Assembly: GCF_000277815.2 (NCBI RefSeq)
Contig: NC_018470.1
Span: 118,563 to 182,562 of the forward strand
DNA length: 64,000 nt
Direction: 5' to 3'
Origin: Encephalitozoon hellem ATCC 50504
Lineage: Eukaryota > Microsporidia > Unikaryonidae
In this document: positions 8,693 through 19,752 of the stretch, piece after piece
Position numbering within the stretch: the first letter of the stretch is position 1
Layout of the letters: every line of letters starts with the position of its first letter
Notes under the pieces: generated by a model
The model's database searches: none
Told to the model about the DNA's origin: nothing
What the model saw: the letters and a program-made list of their open reading frames with translations, nothing else
Translations under genes and position numbers: made by a program

Positions 8693-9379
8693 ATGGATAA
8701 CTTTGGAGGCAGCTTCTTCAACTCGTATACCAATAACTCGAATAGGGAGGCTGAGGGAGGCCAGTACTTCGATCCATACTTTGTCAAGCACAGAAAAAGG
8801 ACGACGAAGGCACAGCTTAAGGTTCTCGAGGAAACCTTTGAGACCAACATACGGCCGGATGCAAACATGAGGAAGAAACTTGGAGAACAGCTGGGAATGA
8901 CGCCCAGAAGCGTCCAGGTATGGTTTCAAAACCGGAGGGCAAAGATTAAGAAGCTTACGCAGAAGAAGATGATGCAGCAGGAAAATACAGACAACACCAA
9001 GGGGCCCGAGATACCCCATGCATCAAGCCCGTCCAAGGAAGGCAAGTATGGCAACTACCATCCATATGTGCCTCTACAGGCCCCGTTAGAGGAGTACAAC
9101 GTCTATCCAAGAGATAACAGCATTTATAAGCATGCCATTCCACAAGGTATGCCATCTCCAATGGTTTACGAGGGGTTTGGATACAGGGGACATGAAGAGT
9201 ACGGGTATCCTTATGTACAGAGATACGGGGGTGGAGAGTACTACCAGATGCAATATCCATATGGAATGGCACAGAGCCAATGGCACCACCAGCCTCCTGG
9301 GTTCAGGGATGAGGATTACTACCACTCTACTAGAAAACAACAATATAGAGGGGGGGCATCCAATCCTGAGAAAATGTAG
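8693..9379 (+). CDS. Homeodomain transcription factor
   Basis: 228 residues from ATG at 8693, preceded by GGGGG. The homeodomain spans about residues 32-91: KHRKRTTKAQLKVLEETFE, then DANMRKKLGEQLGMTPRSVQVWFQNRRAKIKKL, with the recognition-helix core WFQNRRAK intact. The spacing fits a typical 60-residue (non-TALE) homeodomain. The C-terminal 130 residues are rich in Tyr, Pro, Gly, Gln and Met (repeated Y-G-Y-P-Y and QYPYGMAQSQ phrases), which suggests a low-complexity activation region. Encephalitozoon genomes carry a small set of homeobox genes; which one this is cannot be told. A second, smaller homeodomain gene lies at 33.6 kb. Confidence 0.93.
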   Translation: MDNFGGSFFNSYTNNSNREAEGGQYFDPYFVKHRKRTTKAQLKVLEETFETNIRPDANMRKKLGEQLGMTPRSVQVWFQNRRAKIKKLTQKKMMQQENTDNTKGPEIPHASSPSKEGKYGNYHPYVPLQAPLEEYNVYPRDNSIYKHAIPQGMPSPMVYEGFGYRGHEEYGYPYVQRYGGGEYYQMQYPYGMAQSQWHHQPPGFRDEDYYHSTRKQQYRGGASNPEKM

Positions 9380-9566
9380 CTCTTCCAAGCATATCTTATA
9401 AATTCATAGCTGCGGGAGTTGGTTTTGCTATGGCACTGTGCCACTAATAATATTAAAACCTTACAAGGCACCTTTATCGTTGTAATTTATCTTGCACAAG
9501 TGGATTAATTATTTATGATTTCCTAAAAAGAAGAGAATTTGCGTAAAGTTCTTTTTATTGCAAAGA

Positions 9567-9731
9567 CTACTTGTATCTGCATACGCAGCCATGCGATCCA
9601 TCCTTTGAACATCTTGAGTTTCCTTCTCTGTCGGGGTTTGAGCATTTGCACTTGTCCATGTCCCCTGAAGAACAGGGTGGACACTTGCATGACTTATCGA
9701 CACACTCATTATTTTTACAGGTCTTGTTCAT
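9567..9731 (-). CDS. Metallothionein-like cysteine-rich protein
   Basis: A 54-residue frame from ATG at 9731 to TAG at 9567. It has ten cysteines (positions 5, 10, 15, 17, 20, 28, 30, 41, 49, 51) in C-x-C and C-x2-C arrangements (CKCPPC, CKC, CVC), many Lys, Ser and Asp, no hydrophobic core and almost no aromatics. That is the composition of metallothioneins, which chelate Zn, Cu or Cd as cysteine-thiolate clusters. A TATA-like box ends 17 bases before the ATG, two inverted repeats lie further upstream, and AATAAA follows the stop by about 8 bases, all on the same strand. The competing same-strand frame 9509-9709 has no such signals. Confidence 0.8.
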   Translation of the reverse strand: MNKTCKNNECVDKSCKCPPCSSGDMDKCKCSNPDREGNSRCSKDGSHGCVCRYK

Positions 9732-9748
9732 GAAATATTGTTTTTTTG

Positions 9749-9756
9749 TATATATA
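9749..9756 (-). promoter_or_regulatory. TATA-like box of the metallothionein gene
   Basis: On the minus strand TATATATA lies at about -25 to -18 relative to the metallothionein ATG, followed by an A-run. The same distance is seen for TATA-like boxes before histone H3 and the LEA-like gene in this window, implying very short 5' leaders. Confidence 0.5.
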
Positions 9757-9793
9757 AGCTTTTATTTGACCATTGAAACGAAAGAATTCACTT

Positions 9794-9834
9794 TGACAGA
9801 GATAGTCCTGTCACAATAAATGATGTCATCATTT
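9794..9834. promoter_or_regulatory. Two inverted repeats upstream of the metallothionein gene
   Basis: The first is TGACAG (9794-9799) and CTGTCA (9808-9813), perfect 6-base arms with an 8-base spacer. The second is AAATGATG-T-CATCATTT (9818-9834), perfect 8-base arms around one central base, containing TGATGTCA, which resembles AP-1/CRE-type sites bound by bZIP dimers. They sit 63-103 bases upstream of the metallothionein ATG and downstream of the subtilisin gene stop. A role as operators for metal or stress response is inference. A bZIP factor is encoded at 53.6 kb. Confidence 0.4.
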
Positions 9835-9878
9835 CCAATTAATCATGAATTGTACAATGAGTCTGCGGCCCACCACTG

Positions 9879-11468
9879 CTAGAACCTGTCTATTGGCGGA
9901 TCAAACAGAATATCTTGCGAGCGGGCTTCTCTTCTTCTTCTGAGGTACCGTATTCCAACAAACAGTAGATATGATAAAACAGATATTGCGATAAAAATGA
10001 ATCCAATGGTAAAAACGTCTCCATGAAGCTCTCCAAAGCCAAAAACGGATCTCCAAGAATGGTCCTCACATCTTAGGTGTGGTATCTTCAGTACGCTGTA
10101 TGATCCTCTCGAGTTCCAGAAGGAATTCTCATTCAGGTACCCCCATATCTGAGGAAACTCAGCCCTCGGGGATGACTCTAAAAAAAGGGCAATGGAACTT
10201 GCAACTATCGCTGCAGATAAACTTGTCCCCGCAATGCTACTGCTTCCAAGAACCTCTTCTCCTAACGCAAATATTCTTACACAGTCTCCATGGTTAGAGA
10301 ACTTCGATATTCCAGCATGCTTGTTCACAGACCCAACATTTATAACCATCCTTGAACTTCCAGGAGAATAGTTGCAAGACTGGTCATGAAGGTTTCCGGC
10401 CGGTGAAACAACAACAATCCCACGGCTAGATATACGATCAACGATGGAATTCAGAATCCAGGAGTAAGGCCCTGAAACGCCAAAAACAAGGATTCCAGAT
10501 CCCTTGCTATCTCCAAGGCTCTCCAGCCCGTAAATCATCTCTGAGAGAGCAACTTTTCCATCGCACCCAACCACATCAAGAACACTTAGATGGCTTTTCT
10601 TGGCAAATCCATTGGTCCTTCCAACCAGAAGCTCGGCCATCGTGTCCCCGTGAGTGCTACACGAATCAACCCGCCCGCTGAGATTACAAACATTGGGCCT
10701 GGCCTTAACAGCAGTGTCCAAAAGGAAGATGCTCACGCCTTTTCCTGTGTAGTAGTATTCGTAGGACCCAAAAAACCTTGTCATAATTTTCTTGATCTGA
10801 AGCACCTGGAAAAGCCAGTTGTCGTAAAAATAGTTGTTGAAGAGAATGTTCTCATAGTGCTTCATCAGATACATATAGTTTGGAATACTGTTCTGAAATG
10901 CAGACACCCCATAAATCTTGTCCTCTTCCACATGCATGCCTGTCTCGTTAGCCTTTGTTAGCACATCTTCATTGCTTGAGCAAAACGACATTCCGGTGAC
11001 ATTTTTTGTGTATTGCCTCCTCACGTTTCCGTTCAGACTCTCCACAAGAGAGATGATTCTTGATAAGTCCCCGTCATGAATATCTTTCACAAGGATATAA
11101 CATTTTTCTTTACCAGCTGCAAGCCCGTTACTGTCTTTGTAAGAAGGAGAGGCACCACTGCTTGTTTTTTTCTGGATTTCGTAATGGACCGTAGGCTGCA
11201 CTTGGACATCCTCGTTAGGCCCCTCAACTTCTACAACAATCTCTTTGACTACCGTCTGGGTTTCTATCTGGACATCTGTCAAAGGCGCATCGGGCACCTT
11301 CTTTATTCCAGATATGCTGTTATCTTTCTGGAGAAGGATCCCCGGAGGACTTTCCTCCCTTTTCCATCCATTCACATTCTCTGAGACAACAGCTTCACCA
11401 ACTTCTATCCCTTCGCTTCCAAAGATCCACTGCAACATCAGCAAAGTTACAATGCCAATCAGAAACAT
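9879..11468 (-). CDS. Subtilisin-like serine protease, membrane-anchored
   Basis: 529 residues, ATG at 11468. A signal peptide (MFLIGIVTLLMLQWIFGSEG) is followed by an acidic linker, an I9-type propeptide (about 123-187, CYILVKDIHDGD...), and a peptidase S8 domain with the catalytic residues Asp251 (FLLDTAV), His273 (STHGDTMAELL), oxyanion Asn359 (SPAGN) and Ser416 (GTSLSA). A transmembrane helix near residues 485-510 and a short basic tail (YLRRRREAR) follow. Microsporidia encode two conserved secreted subtilisins implicated in spore wall or germination; this is one of them. The C-terminal membrane anchor suggests it acts at the spore plasma membrane or endospore boundary. Confidence 0.92.
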   Translation of the reverse strand: MFLIGIVTLLMLQWIFGSEGIEVGEAVVSENVNGWKREESPPGILLQKDNSISGIKKVPDAPLTDVQIETQTVVKEIVVEVEGPNEDVQVQPTVHYEIQKKTSSGASPSYKDSNGLAAGKEKCYILVKDIHDGDLSRIISLVESLNGNVRRQYTKNVTGMSFCSSNEDVLTKANETGMHVEEDKIYGVSAFQNSIPNYMYLMKHYENILFNNYFYDNWLFQVLQIKKIMTRFFGSYEYYYTGKGVSIFLLDTAVKARPNVCNLSGRVDSCSTHGDTMAELLVGRTNGFAKKSHLSVLDVVGCDGKVALSEMIYGLESLGDSKGSGILVFGVSGPYSWILNSIVDRISSRGIVVVSPAGNLHDQSCNYSPGSSRMVINVGSVNKHAGISKFSNHGDCVRIFALGEEVLGSSSIAGTSLSAAIVASSIALFLESSPRAEFPQIWGYLNENSFWNSRGSYSVLKIPHLRCEDHSWRSVFGFGELHGDVFTIGFIFIAISVLSYLLFVGIRYLRRRREARSQDILFDPPIDRF

Positions 11469-11614
11469 CTGCTCCTCTCTTCCTTCCAGCAGAAAGTAAA
11501 TCCTTGTTCCTGAAGATGTGATACTAATGTTTCATCTCCCTACCGCACAATAGAATTTAACAAATAAAACCTGGTGGTTACAACTTTATCGCATGAGAAC
11601 TGGTAGAATAAAGT

Positions 11615-12151
11615 TTAATGGTTTTTAACCTTCTTTCTCCATTCAACGGGGCATACCTCTCCATTCTCTTCGCTGAAGGTGAAAGCATCGATCAAGCGGA
11701 GGATCTCCTCTACAGACCTTCCAACTTCATGGCTATTGACGCTCATGTGCTTGACAATTTGGTCCTTTGAAAGTATCACTGTGCCTCTCATGGGATGCCC
11801 ACTCTCCTCGTCAAACATGCCAAACTGATTGCAGAGCTTACGCTTTAGATCCGCCACCATAGGCCATGCGACGCCTGAAATGCCCCTCTTATCTCTTGGA
11901 GTGGAGGCCCAAGCCTTGTGAACGAACACAGAGTCGCAGGAGACAAACAAAACTGCTGCATCTCTCTTCAAAAATTCCTCCTTGAGATCGCTGAACATGT
12001 TAATCTCTGTAGGGCATACAAATGTGAAGTCCAGTGGATAGAAGACAATCACAACATATTTTCCCTTGTAGTCCTGGAGAGACACCTTTTTAATCTCCCC
12101 GTCAGCAAATGCATCGTATTCAGTGTTATCGAGAACCTTAGAAAGTATCAT
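11615..12151 (-). CDS. TSA1: 2-Cys peroxiredoxin (thioredoxin peroxidase)
   Basis: 178 residues, ATG at 12151. The peroxidatic cysteine is Cys46 in FYPLDFTFVCPTEI and the resolving cysteine is Cys167 in GEVCPVEWRKK. It reduces hydrogen peroxide with thioredoxin-type electron donors in the cytosol. The protein stops only 11 residues after the resolving cysteine, so the C-terminal YF helix of typical 2-Cys peroxiredoxins is absent. The GGLG loop is replaced by a GISGV-like stretch (RGISGVAWPMVADL). Both changes are associated with resistance to over-oxidation in bacterial-type enzymes. It is transcribed in the same direction as the subtilisin gene, 146 bases upstream of it. Confidence 0.95.
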   Translation of the reverse strand: MILSKVLDNTEYDAFADGEIKKVSLQDYKGKYVVIVFYPLDFTFVCPTEINMFSDLKEEFLKRDAAVLFVSCDSVFVHKAWASTPRDKRGISGVAWPMVADLKRKLCNQFGMFDEESGHPMRGTVILSKDQIVKHMSVNSHEVGRSVEEILRLIDAFTFSEENGEVCPVEWRKKVKNH

Positions 12152-12213
12152 AAGGGTAGACCTCTTTTACAAATATAGAGGCCCTTGATTCCATATATGT
12201 ATTATTGCATGGT

Positions 12214-12633
12214 CTATGCCTTCGGATACCATTCACTGTTCAGCAGCTCCTCTAGTTCATATAGCTCGTTGCAGAAGAACCCGTTTTCTCTTGCAACATT
12301 AAGAAGCTTCCTTGCCCTTACAAAGTTGCTTTTCTCGACAATGTTCCTTCTTGCTATATTAAACACCGACTCCCTGTAACTTAACAACCTGTATTTTTCC
12401 ACGTTCGACTCGACCTCTTCGAGGGTCTTTTTGGCTGTATAATTGGATATAAGGCATCCTAGAGCCTTTCTGTATAGCCCAAGATTTACATCATACTTCA
12501 CCCTGTATTTTAGAAACAGGCTTATATCCAACGTCTCGAGTGCCTTATTGTATTCAGCGAGTAACATGTTCCTTTCGTTGTCCTCGGACTTCTTGATGAC
12601 CTTATTGTCTACCGAGTTTAGTGCTTCAAACAT
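12214..12633 (-). CDS. Hypothetical all-helical protein
   Basis: 139 residues, ATG at 12633. Predicted almost entirely helical with charged heptad-like stretches (NMLLAEYNKALETLDISLFLKYRVKYD, LEEVESNVEKYRLLSYRESVFNIARRNIVE, ARKLLNVARENGFFCNELYELEELL). This could be TPR- or HEAT-like helical hairpins, but no consensus is met. It is divergent from uL3 with a 127-base gap and lies 62 bases upstream of the peroxiredoxin ATG on the same strand. Function unknown. Confidence 0.6.
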   Translation of the reverse strand: MFEALNSVDNKVIKKSEDNERNMLLAEYNKALETLDISLFLKYRVKYDVNLGLYRKALGCLISNYTAKKTLEEVESNVEKYRLLSYRESVFNIARRNIVEKSNFVRARKLLNVARENGFFCNELYELEELLNSEWYPKA

Positions 12634-12739
12634 TACAAGTAAGCGGAGGCCAAGGGCTCCTATGGTCCACAGTGTTTAGTTTCTTCATGCTGTGCAGAGA
12701 CCCATCGGATTATCTTCCCAGAGAGCATTGCTTAATGCG

Positions 12740-12753
12740 AAAAATTTGCGCCC
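12740..12753 (+). promoter_or_regulatory. AAATTT...CCC start-proximal element of uL3
   Basis: AAAAATTTGCGCCC ends seven bases before the uL3 ATG. The same pattern (A-rich, TTT, then CCC, then ATG within 3-8 bases) precedes eL18 and histone H3 in this window. CCC-like and AAATTT-like signals near start codons are described for Encephalitozoon genes. Confidence 0.6.
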
Positions 12754-12760
12754 TTACTAA

Positions 12761-13912
12761 ATGAGCTGTAGGAAGTTCAATGCACCGAGACATGGATCTT
12801 TACAGTTCTGCCCGAGAAAGAGGTCTAATACAATCACGCCGTCTGCAGGGGCATTTCCCGCCGACGACAGCTCGCAGCCTGTGCACCTCACTGGGTTCAT
12901 GGGGGACAAGGCTGGGATGACACATGTGATCAGGACAAAGACACAGGTTGCAAAGAACAAGCAGCTTTCGCGTGAGGTGATGGATGCATTGACCATACTT
13001 GAGGCGCCGCCGATGGTTGTGTATGGGATAGTTGGGTATGAGAGGACGGTTACCGGGCTACGCAGGCTGCCGATTGTTCTTGCATCCTATGTGAGCGACG
13101 GGGTTCTCCGCAGGATGTTTGGGAACAACTATGTGGAGAAGGGGAACAGCAAGGGGTTCTGTGCCAGTGAGGATTCTGAGTCTAGGATTTCTGAGATCAA
13201 GAAGAGGGCCGAGTGTGTAAGGGTTCTTGTGCAGACGCAGCCTGGGCTGATCAAGAAGCTTGCGCTGAAGAAGGCACACATTGCCGAGATCCAGGTGAAC
13301 GGAGGAAGCATCTCTGAGAAGGTGGACTGGGCTCTGAATATGCTTGAGAAGGAGGTCCATGTTGGAGATGTGTTTGGAGAGAACGAGAATATTGACGTTA
13401 TTGGAGTGACGAAGGGAAAGGGGTTCCAAGGGACTGTGAAGAGGTTTGGAGTGCGAAAGCAGCCCCGGAAGTCGCGAAAGGGGATCCGAAAGGTTGCATG
13501 TATTGGTGCATGGCATCCAAGCCGTGTGATGTACTCTGTTGCACGGGCGGGGCAGATGGGATTCCATAGAAGGACGGAGAAGAACAAGAGGGTGTACATG
13601 GTTGGGAATGGAAGCAGCAGCATCAGGACTGAGTTTGACCTGACCGAGAAGTTTATTTCTCCCATGGGAGGGTTCCCTCACTATGGAGAGGTGAAGAACG
13701 ACTTTATCATGGTGAAAGGGGCTGTTGTCGGGCCCCGGAAGAGGGTTGTGACGCTACGAAAGAGCCTTAGCATGCAGAAGCCCAGCGAGGAGCTTGTGAT
13801 CAAGTTTGTTGACACATCGTCGAAGATAGGGCATGGGCGATTCCAGACAAGCGAAGAGAAGAGGGCATTCTATGGAGCCAAGAAGGCCGAGGTTGCCCCA
13901 GAAATCCATTAA
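12761..13912 (+). CDS. RPL3: 60S ribosomal protein uL3
   Basis: 383 residues, ATG at 12761, length as in other eukaryotes (about 387-400). The N-terminus [21 protein letters not shown] is the uL3 signature, followed by the globular part ([28 protein letters not shown]) and the W-finger region with [34 protein letters not shown]. uL3 sits near the peptidyl-transferase centre and is an early assembly protein. GC content and codon bias are higher than in neighbours, as expected for a strongly expressed gene. No intron. It is followed on the same strand by PWP1, a ribosome-assembly factor. Confidence 0.98.
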   Translation: MSCRKFNAPRHGSLQFCPRKRSNTITPSAGAFPADDSSQPVHLTGFMGDKAGMTHVIRTKTQVAKNKQLSREVMDALTILEAPPMVVYGIVGYERTVTGLRRLPIVLASYVSDGVLRRMFGNNYVEKGNSKGFCASEDSESRISEIKKRAECVRVLVQTQPGLIKKLALKKAHIAEIQVNGGSISEKVDWALNMLEKEVHVGDVFGENENIDVIGVTKGKGFQGTVKRFGVRKQPRKSRKGIRKVACIGAWHPSRVMYSVARAGQMGFHRRTEKNKRVYMVGNGSSSIRTEFDLTEKFISPMGGFPHYGEVKNDFIMVKGAVVGPRKRVVTLRKSLSMQKPSEELVIKFVDTSSKIGHGRFQTSEEKRAFYGAKKAEVAPEIH

Positions 13913-14013
13913 ACCTTCAATACTATAAATATACTCTTATCTTACTGGGCTAGGGCCAATATTAATCTGGACGGTTTTTTGCCATTATTTACTCTACATT
14001 TTTAACCTCCAAA

Positions 14014-15006
14014 ATGATAAGTTCGATTGGCTTTCTTCCAAGTGGGATTTCAATAGAAAATTTGAAGAAGTTCGTAATAGACGAGAGCATACACCAGTCG
14101 CTGAGCTATCTAAATATCCCAGTCGTTGATAAGGAAAAGGTGTCCTTCGACGATGATATCGACGAGTCGGAGGAGATAGTGGAAAACGACATTGTAGTTT
14201 TCTGTACGCCCAATGAGGGTGACGTAAGCTTTTTGCAGTTCTATGTACAGAACAGGGAATGCACAAGTATGTTCCTGCACCATGACACGTATGTGTTTAG
14301 CACAATCTGCGATTCTGAATATTTTACTGTTGGAGGGGAGATGTATGTTGCCGTTGCCACGTTTGAGAAGGATATTATGGTATTTGATCCGCTTGTGAGA
14401 AATCCGGTTCTCCCCCAAATTCTCTTGAAGGGACATGAGGAGGCGGTTCTGTCGATGGAGTGCTGGAATGGAACTCTCTTCAGCGGAAGCCTTGACTCAA
14501 CCATTATTGAATGGGATTCCGAGAAGGCTCTAGCCAAAAACAGGATTCAAGCCACAGGGCCTGTTAATAAGATAGGTATTTTTGACTCATCTGTGATTTA
14601 TTCTGTGGAGAACACCTTATACTGCTTTGATGGGGAGATTAAGCTTGAAGGCGAGGTTGAAAGAATAAGGATCATAGGAAACGGGATGCTTGTGTCTGAC
14701 TCCACAGGGACTTTGAGATACTATGACCTGAGGAATATGGCTAGCACAGTCGTGGAGAAGAAAATCCATGAAGATTCTATTACCGGAGTCGATGTACTTG
14801 GAAACAAGGTGTATACAGGATCTCTAGATGGAACCATAAAGGTTGTAAGCCTTGATACGCTTGATATTGTGAGTAGCAGGGATGCTGAAGAGAAGGTGTT
14901 CTCCTTAAGAACACATGAGGATGGCTTTTATGTGTATGGAGGAGAAAAGAACGAGCCGGTGCTAAATTACACAGATGATGGGTCTCTTCAGAATGATTTA
15001 CAATAA
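14014..15006 (+). CDS. PWP1: Ribosome biogenesis WD40 protein PWP1
   Basis: 330 residues, ATG at 14014. The N-terminus MISSIGFLPSGI resembles Pwp1 (MI-x2-x2-W-PRG). An acidic patch follows (FDDDIDESEEIVEND), then a propeller with recognisable blades: MYVAVATFEKDIMVFDP, LPQILLKGHEEAVLSMECWNGTLFSGSLDSTIIEWD, then IHEDSITGVDVLGNKVYTGSLDGTIKVVS. The phrase VLPQ-x-LKGH before the first GH blade is characteristic of Pwp1. Pwp1 acts in the nucleolus in 60S pre-rRNA processing. It is shorter than yeast Pwp1 (over 550) through loss of the long acidic insert and tail. Confidence 0.75.
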   Translation: MISSIGFLPSGISIENLKKFVIDESIHQSLSYLNIPVVDKEKVSFDDDIDESEEIVENDIVVFCTPNEGDVSFLQFYVQNRECTSMFLHHDTYVFSTICDSEYFTVGGEMYVAVATFEKDIMVFDPLVRNPVLPQILLKGHEEAVLSMECWNGTLFSGSLDSTIIEWDSEKALAKNRIQATGPVNKIGIFDSSVIYSVENTLYCFDGEIKLEGEVERIRIIGNGMLVSDSTGTLRYYDLRNMASTVVEKKIHEDSITGVDVLGNKVYTGSLDGTIKVVSLDTLDIVSSRDAEEKVFSLRTHEDGFYVYGGEKNEPVLNYTDDGSLQNDLQ

Positions 15007-15062
15007 AATCCTAATACTTCAATAGCAATGTATGTTTTGAACGGCTGATTTTGTCCCCAAAA

Positions 15063-16007
15063 ATGGCTTGCATGAGATGCAATATGTCTCAGGCCATAGT
15101 TATCCGAGCTAAAGACAGGACCAAAGTTTGCAAGTCTTGCTTCTTCAAGGGATTTGAAGCAGATGTCCACGAGACGATAACTTCTTCTGGAATGCTCAGG
15201 AAGGGAGATAGGGTTGGGGTTGGAATGAGTGGAGGAAAGGATAGTACAGTTCTGGCCTATGTATTGGATCTGCTCAATAAAAGGCACGGATATGGGGTGG
15301 AGCTTGTGCTGCTTAGTGTTGATGAAGGAATAGCAGGATATAGAGACCAATCTATTGTGTCTGTATGCAAGAATAGTGCTAGACTTGGACTGGAGCTTAA
15401 AATAGTATCGTTTGAAGAGCTGTTTGGAACAACAATGGACAATGTTGTTCAGAAGATAGGAAGAAAGGGTAACTGTACATATTGCGGGGTATTTCGGAGG
15501 CAGGCGCTGGAGGATGCAGCAAAAAGGATGGGTGTCAATGTGATAGCAACGGGCCACAATGCAGATGATGTGGCCGAGACTGTCTTGCTTAATATCATCC
15601 GGGGAGATATTTCCAGGCTCAGAAGATGCACTCTTGCAAAGACAAGGCCACAAAGCAATGGGAAAGGGGAAATGATGTCTCTTTCAAGATTGAAGCCTTT
15701 CAAGCACATCTACCAAAAGGAAATAGTGCTCTATGCTTTCCACAAGAAGTTGGAGTACTTCTCCACTGAGTGCACATACTCCTTAGGAGCATCTAGGGGA
15801 GACCTAAGAATGCTAGTGAAGCAGTTAGAAAGAGAAGACCCAAAAGTAATACTGAATGTGATAAGAAGTGGAGACATGCTACAGGAGGAAGAGCCTGCAC
15901 ATAGAACGCCTGTCCCGTGCACCTTGTGTGGGCACTCAACATCCTCTCACGATGCCATATGCAATGGATGTACGCTTGTAAGGAAGTTGAGGCAGTACAG
16001 CGCCTGA
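15063..16007 (+). CDS. NCS6: Cytoplasmic tRNA 2-thiolation protein (Ncs6/Ctu1)
   Basis: 314 residues from ATG at 15063. The PP-loop ATP-pyrophosphatase motif is SGGKDST at 56-62. N-terminal zinc-type cysteines are CMRC (3-6) and CKSC (23-26), a central NCTYCG pair lies near 138, and a C-terminal zinc module is CTLCGH...CNGC. GHNADDVAETVLLNI follows. This is the TtcA/Ctu1 layout. With Ncs2 and sulfur from Urm1-COSH it thiolates U34 of Lys, Glu and Gln tRNAs. UBA4, which activates Urm1, is encoded 3.7 kb downstream. Confidence 0.95.
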   Translation: MACMRCNMSQAIVIRAKDRTKVCKSCFFKGFEADVHETITSSGMLRKGDRVGVGMSGGKDSTVLAYVLDLLNKRHGYGVELVLLSVDEGIAGYRDQSIVSVCKNSARLGLELKIVSFEELFGTTMDNVVQKIGRKGNCTYCGVFRRQALEDAAKRMGVNVIATGHNADDVAETVLLNIIRGDISRLRRCTLAKTRPQSNGKGEMMSLSRLKPFKHIYQKEIVLYAFHKKLEYFSTECTYSLGASRGDLRMLVKQLEREDPKVILNVIRSGDMLQEEEPAHRTPVPCTLCGHSTSSHDAICNGCTLVRKLRQYSA

Positions 16008-16013
16008 GGTCAA

Positions 16014-16853
16014 TTAAAATTTATTAGAATAGCATTTTCTGCTAAGATCCTTTTCGAGGAGCCAAACAGATATGTGGGAAATGGAGTACACAAACGTGAC
16101 AATACAGCTATATACACAGAATATCCTTATGTCAGGGAAAATTGTCATTGCAGATATAAGGACATATACCAAGGCTATTGCGGCTGTACTTCTGTGCACG
16201 CCGAAGTGTTCCATATGGTTCAAAAGGATGATGTATCCCATGAATGTTAGGCACAGAAGATTGAAGACAGAGGACGGCTCATTGAATCTCGACGACAGGA
16301 GGATGAATCCTAAGAAATAGGATGTCAATCCAAGGATCTGGTTGCTTGATATTCTCTTCGGTATGTTTATACTTTCCTCAAGCGAAAGAGGCGTCTGTTC
16401 GTCCTTCACCTCGATGGAAGACTCTGTATTATATATTGATGCAGATACAGAGTCTACAATGAAGAGTACCTGTGTTATAGCAAAGTATATGTATAGTGGG
16501 ATTGGGCGAATTTCAAGGGTCAGGGTTCTTATTAGAGGGGACAGCAAATATGCAAATGTCAGCAGCATAAAGCTTGGCTTGAGGTTGATCCCAGTGTCGT
16601 CTCTGTTCTCCAGGAAATTTTCTGTGAATGTAGAAATAAACGAAAACCACGATGACTTAGGCATTCCGAGCCTGTCCTCTAGCATCATAATCTTGAAGAG
16701 AGAGAGAAACAGCACTACTACGGATATCCTAATGATGGCTCTATTTATGTCCTCGTATATTTCGTTTACATTTCTTCTTCTACTTACCTGTCGGACCTCT
16801 ATGTAATTTATCGGATATTCCTGCTGCAGATACAGACATCGCTTCCAGGGCAT
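16014..16853 (-). CDS. GPI2: GPI-GlcNAc transferase subunit GPI2/PIG-C
   Basis: 279 residues, ATG at 16853. It starts with PWKRCLYLQQEYPINYIE, matching the PIG-C signature (W-x-K-x-L-Y-x-x-Q-x-x-x-DNY). Multiple transmembrane helices follow (ISVVVLFLSLFKIMM, LLTFAYLLSPLI, IYFAITQVLFIVDSVSASI, ILGLTSYFLGFILLSSRF, LLCLTFMGYIILL, AIALVYVLISAMTIF, VYSCIVTFVYSISHISVWLL). GPI2 is a membrane subunit of the ER enzyme that makes GlcNAc-PI, the first step in GPI anchors. The serine-rich family phrase around SSRFNEPSSVF matches PIG-C LASRL. Convergent with NCS6, six bases apart. Confidence 0.85.
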   Translation of the reverse strand: MPWKRCLYLQQEYPINYIEVRQVSRRRNVNEIYEDINRAIIRISVVVLFLSLFKIMMLEDRLGMPKSSWFSFISTFTENFLENRDDTGINLKPSFMLLTFAYLLSPLIRTLTLEIRPIPLYIYFAITQVLFIVDSVSASIYNTESSIEVKDEQTPLSLEESINIPKRISSNQILGLTSYFLGFILLSSRFNEPSSVFNLLCLTFMGYIILLNHMEHFGVHRSTAAIALVYVLISAMTIFPDIRIFCVYSCIVTFVYSISHISVWLLEKDLSRKCYSNKF

Positions 16854-16922
16854 CTGAAGTACCCTTCACATTGCCAAGAATTTAACTCTGCCCACATCAT
16901 TTTTATTTCATATAAAAGGTCT

Positions 16923-17159
16923 TCACCTACCTGCATGATCAAGCTTCATACATCTCGACAGGTGCCACGTAAACTTCCTTGCCACGACAAGCCTCTGGCA
17001 GGACGGGCATTTCAGTCTTGAGACAGGCGTGCAGGGTGTTATGACGTAGTTTCTAGGCCTCGCTGCATATTCCTGTTTACATCTCTCAAGCACTGTTCTT
17101 AGAAGATATTCCTTGAGAATATGCATAAATACTGATTCGATGATTTTCCCAATCTTCAT
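16923..17159 (-). CDS. Sgf11-like zinc-finger protein (SAGA DUB module candidate)
   Basis: 78 residues, ATG at 17159. An N-terminal helix (FMHILKEYLLRTVLERCKQEYAA) is followed by a C-x2-C-x9-H-x3-C finger: LKCPSCQRLVVARKFTWHLSRCM. The pattern and the R-F-x2-HL-x-x-C phrase match the Sgf11 finger, and the N-terminal helix is where Sgf11 binds Sgf73/Sus1/Ubp8. Sgf11 links the histone H2B deubiquitinase to SAGA and contacts the nucleosome acidic patch. An Ubp8 partner is not in this window. Divergent from the p24 gene with 23 bases between start codons. Confidence 0.6.
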   Translation of the reverse strand: MKIGKIIESVFMHILKEYLLRTVLERCKQEYAARPRNYVITPCTPVSRLKCPSCQRLVVARKFTWHLSRCMKLDHAGR

Positions 17160-17182
17160 AAACAAAAAACAATCTCCCCCTG

Positions 17183-19705
<2,523 letters not shown>

Positions 19706-19752
19706 CAAGGGATCTTTAAGTTCCGTTTTGGAAACCACAGCCCATAAATATA

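Noticed and set aside
9509..9709. 66-codon frame overlapping the metallothionein on the same strand
   Set aside because: Composition is random, whereas the metallothionein frame has a strict cysteine pattern and flanking signals.
13058..13681. Long antisense frames within uL3
   Set aside because: They exist because of the strong codon bias of uL3; no similarity or signals.
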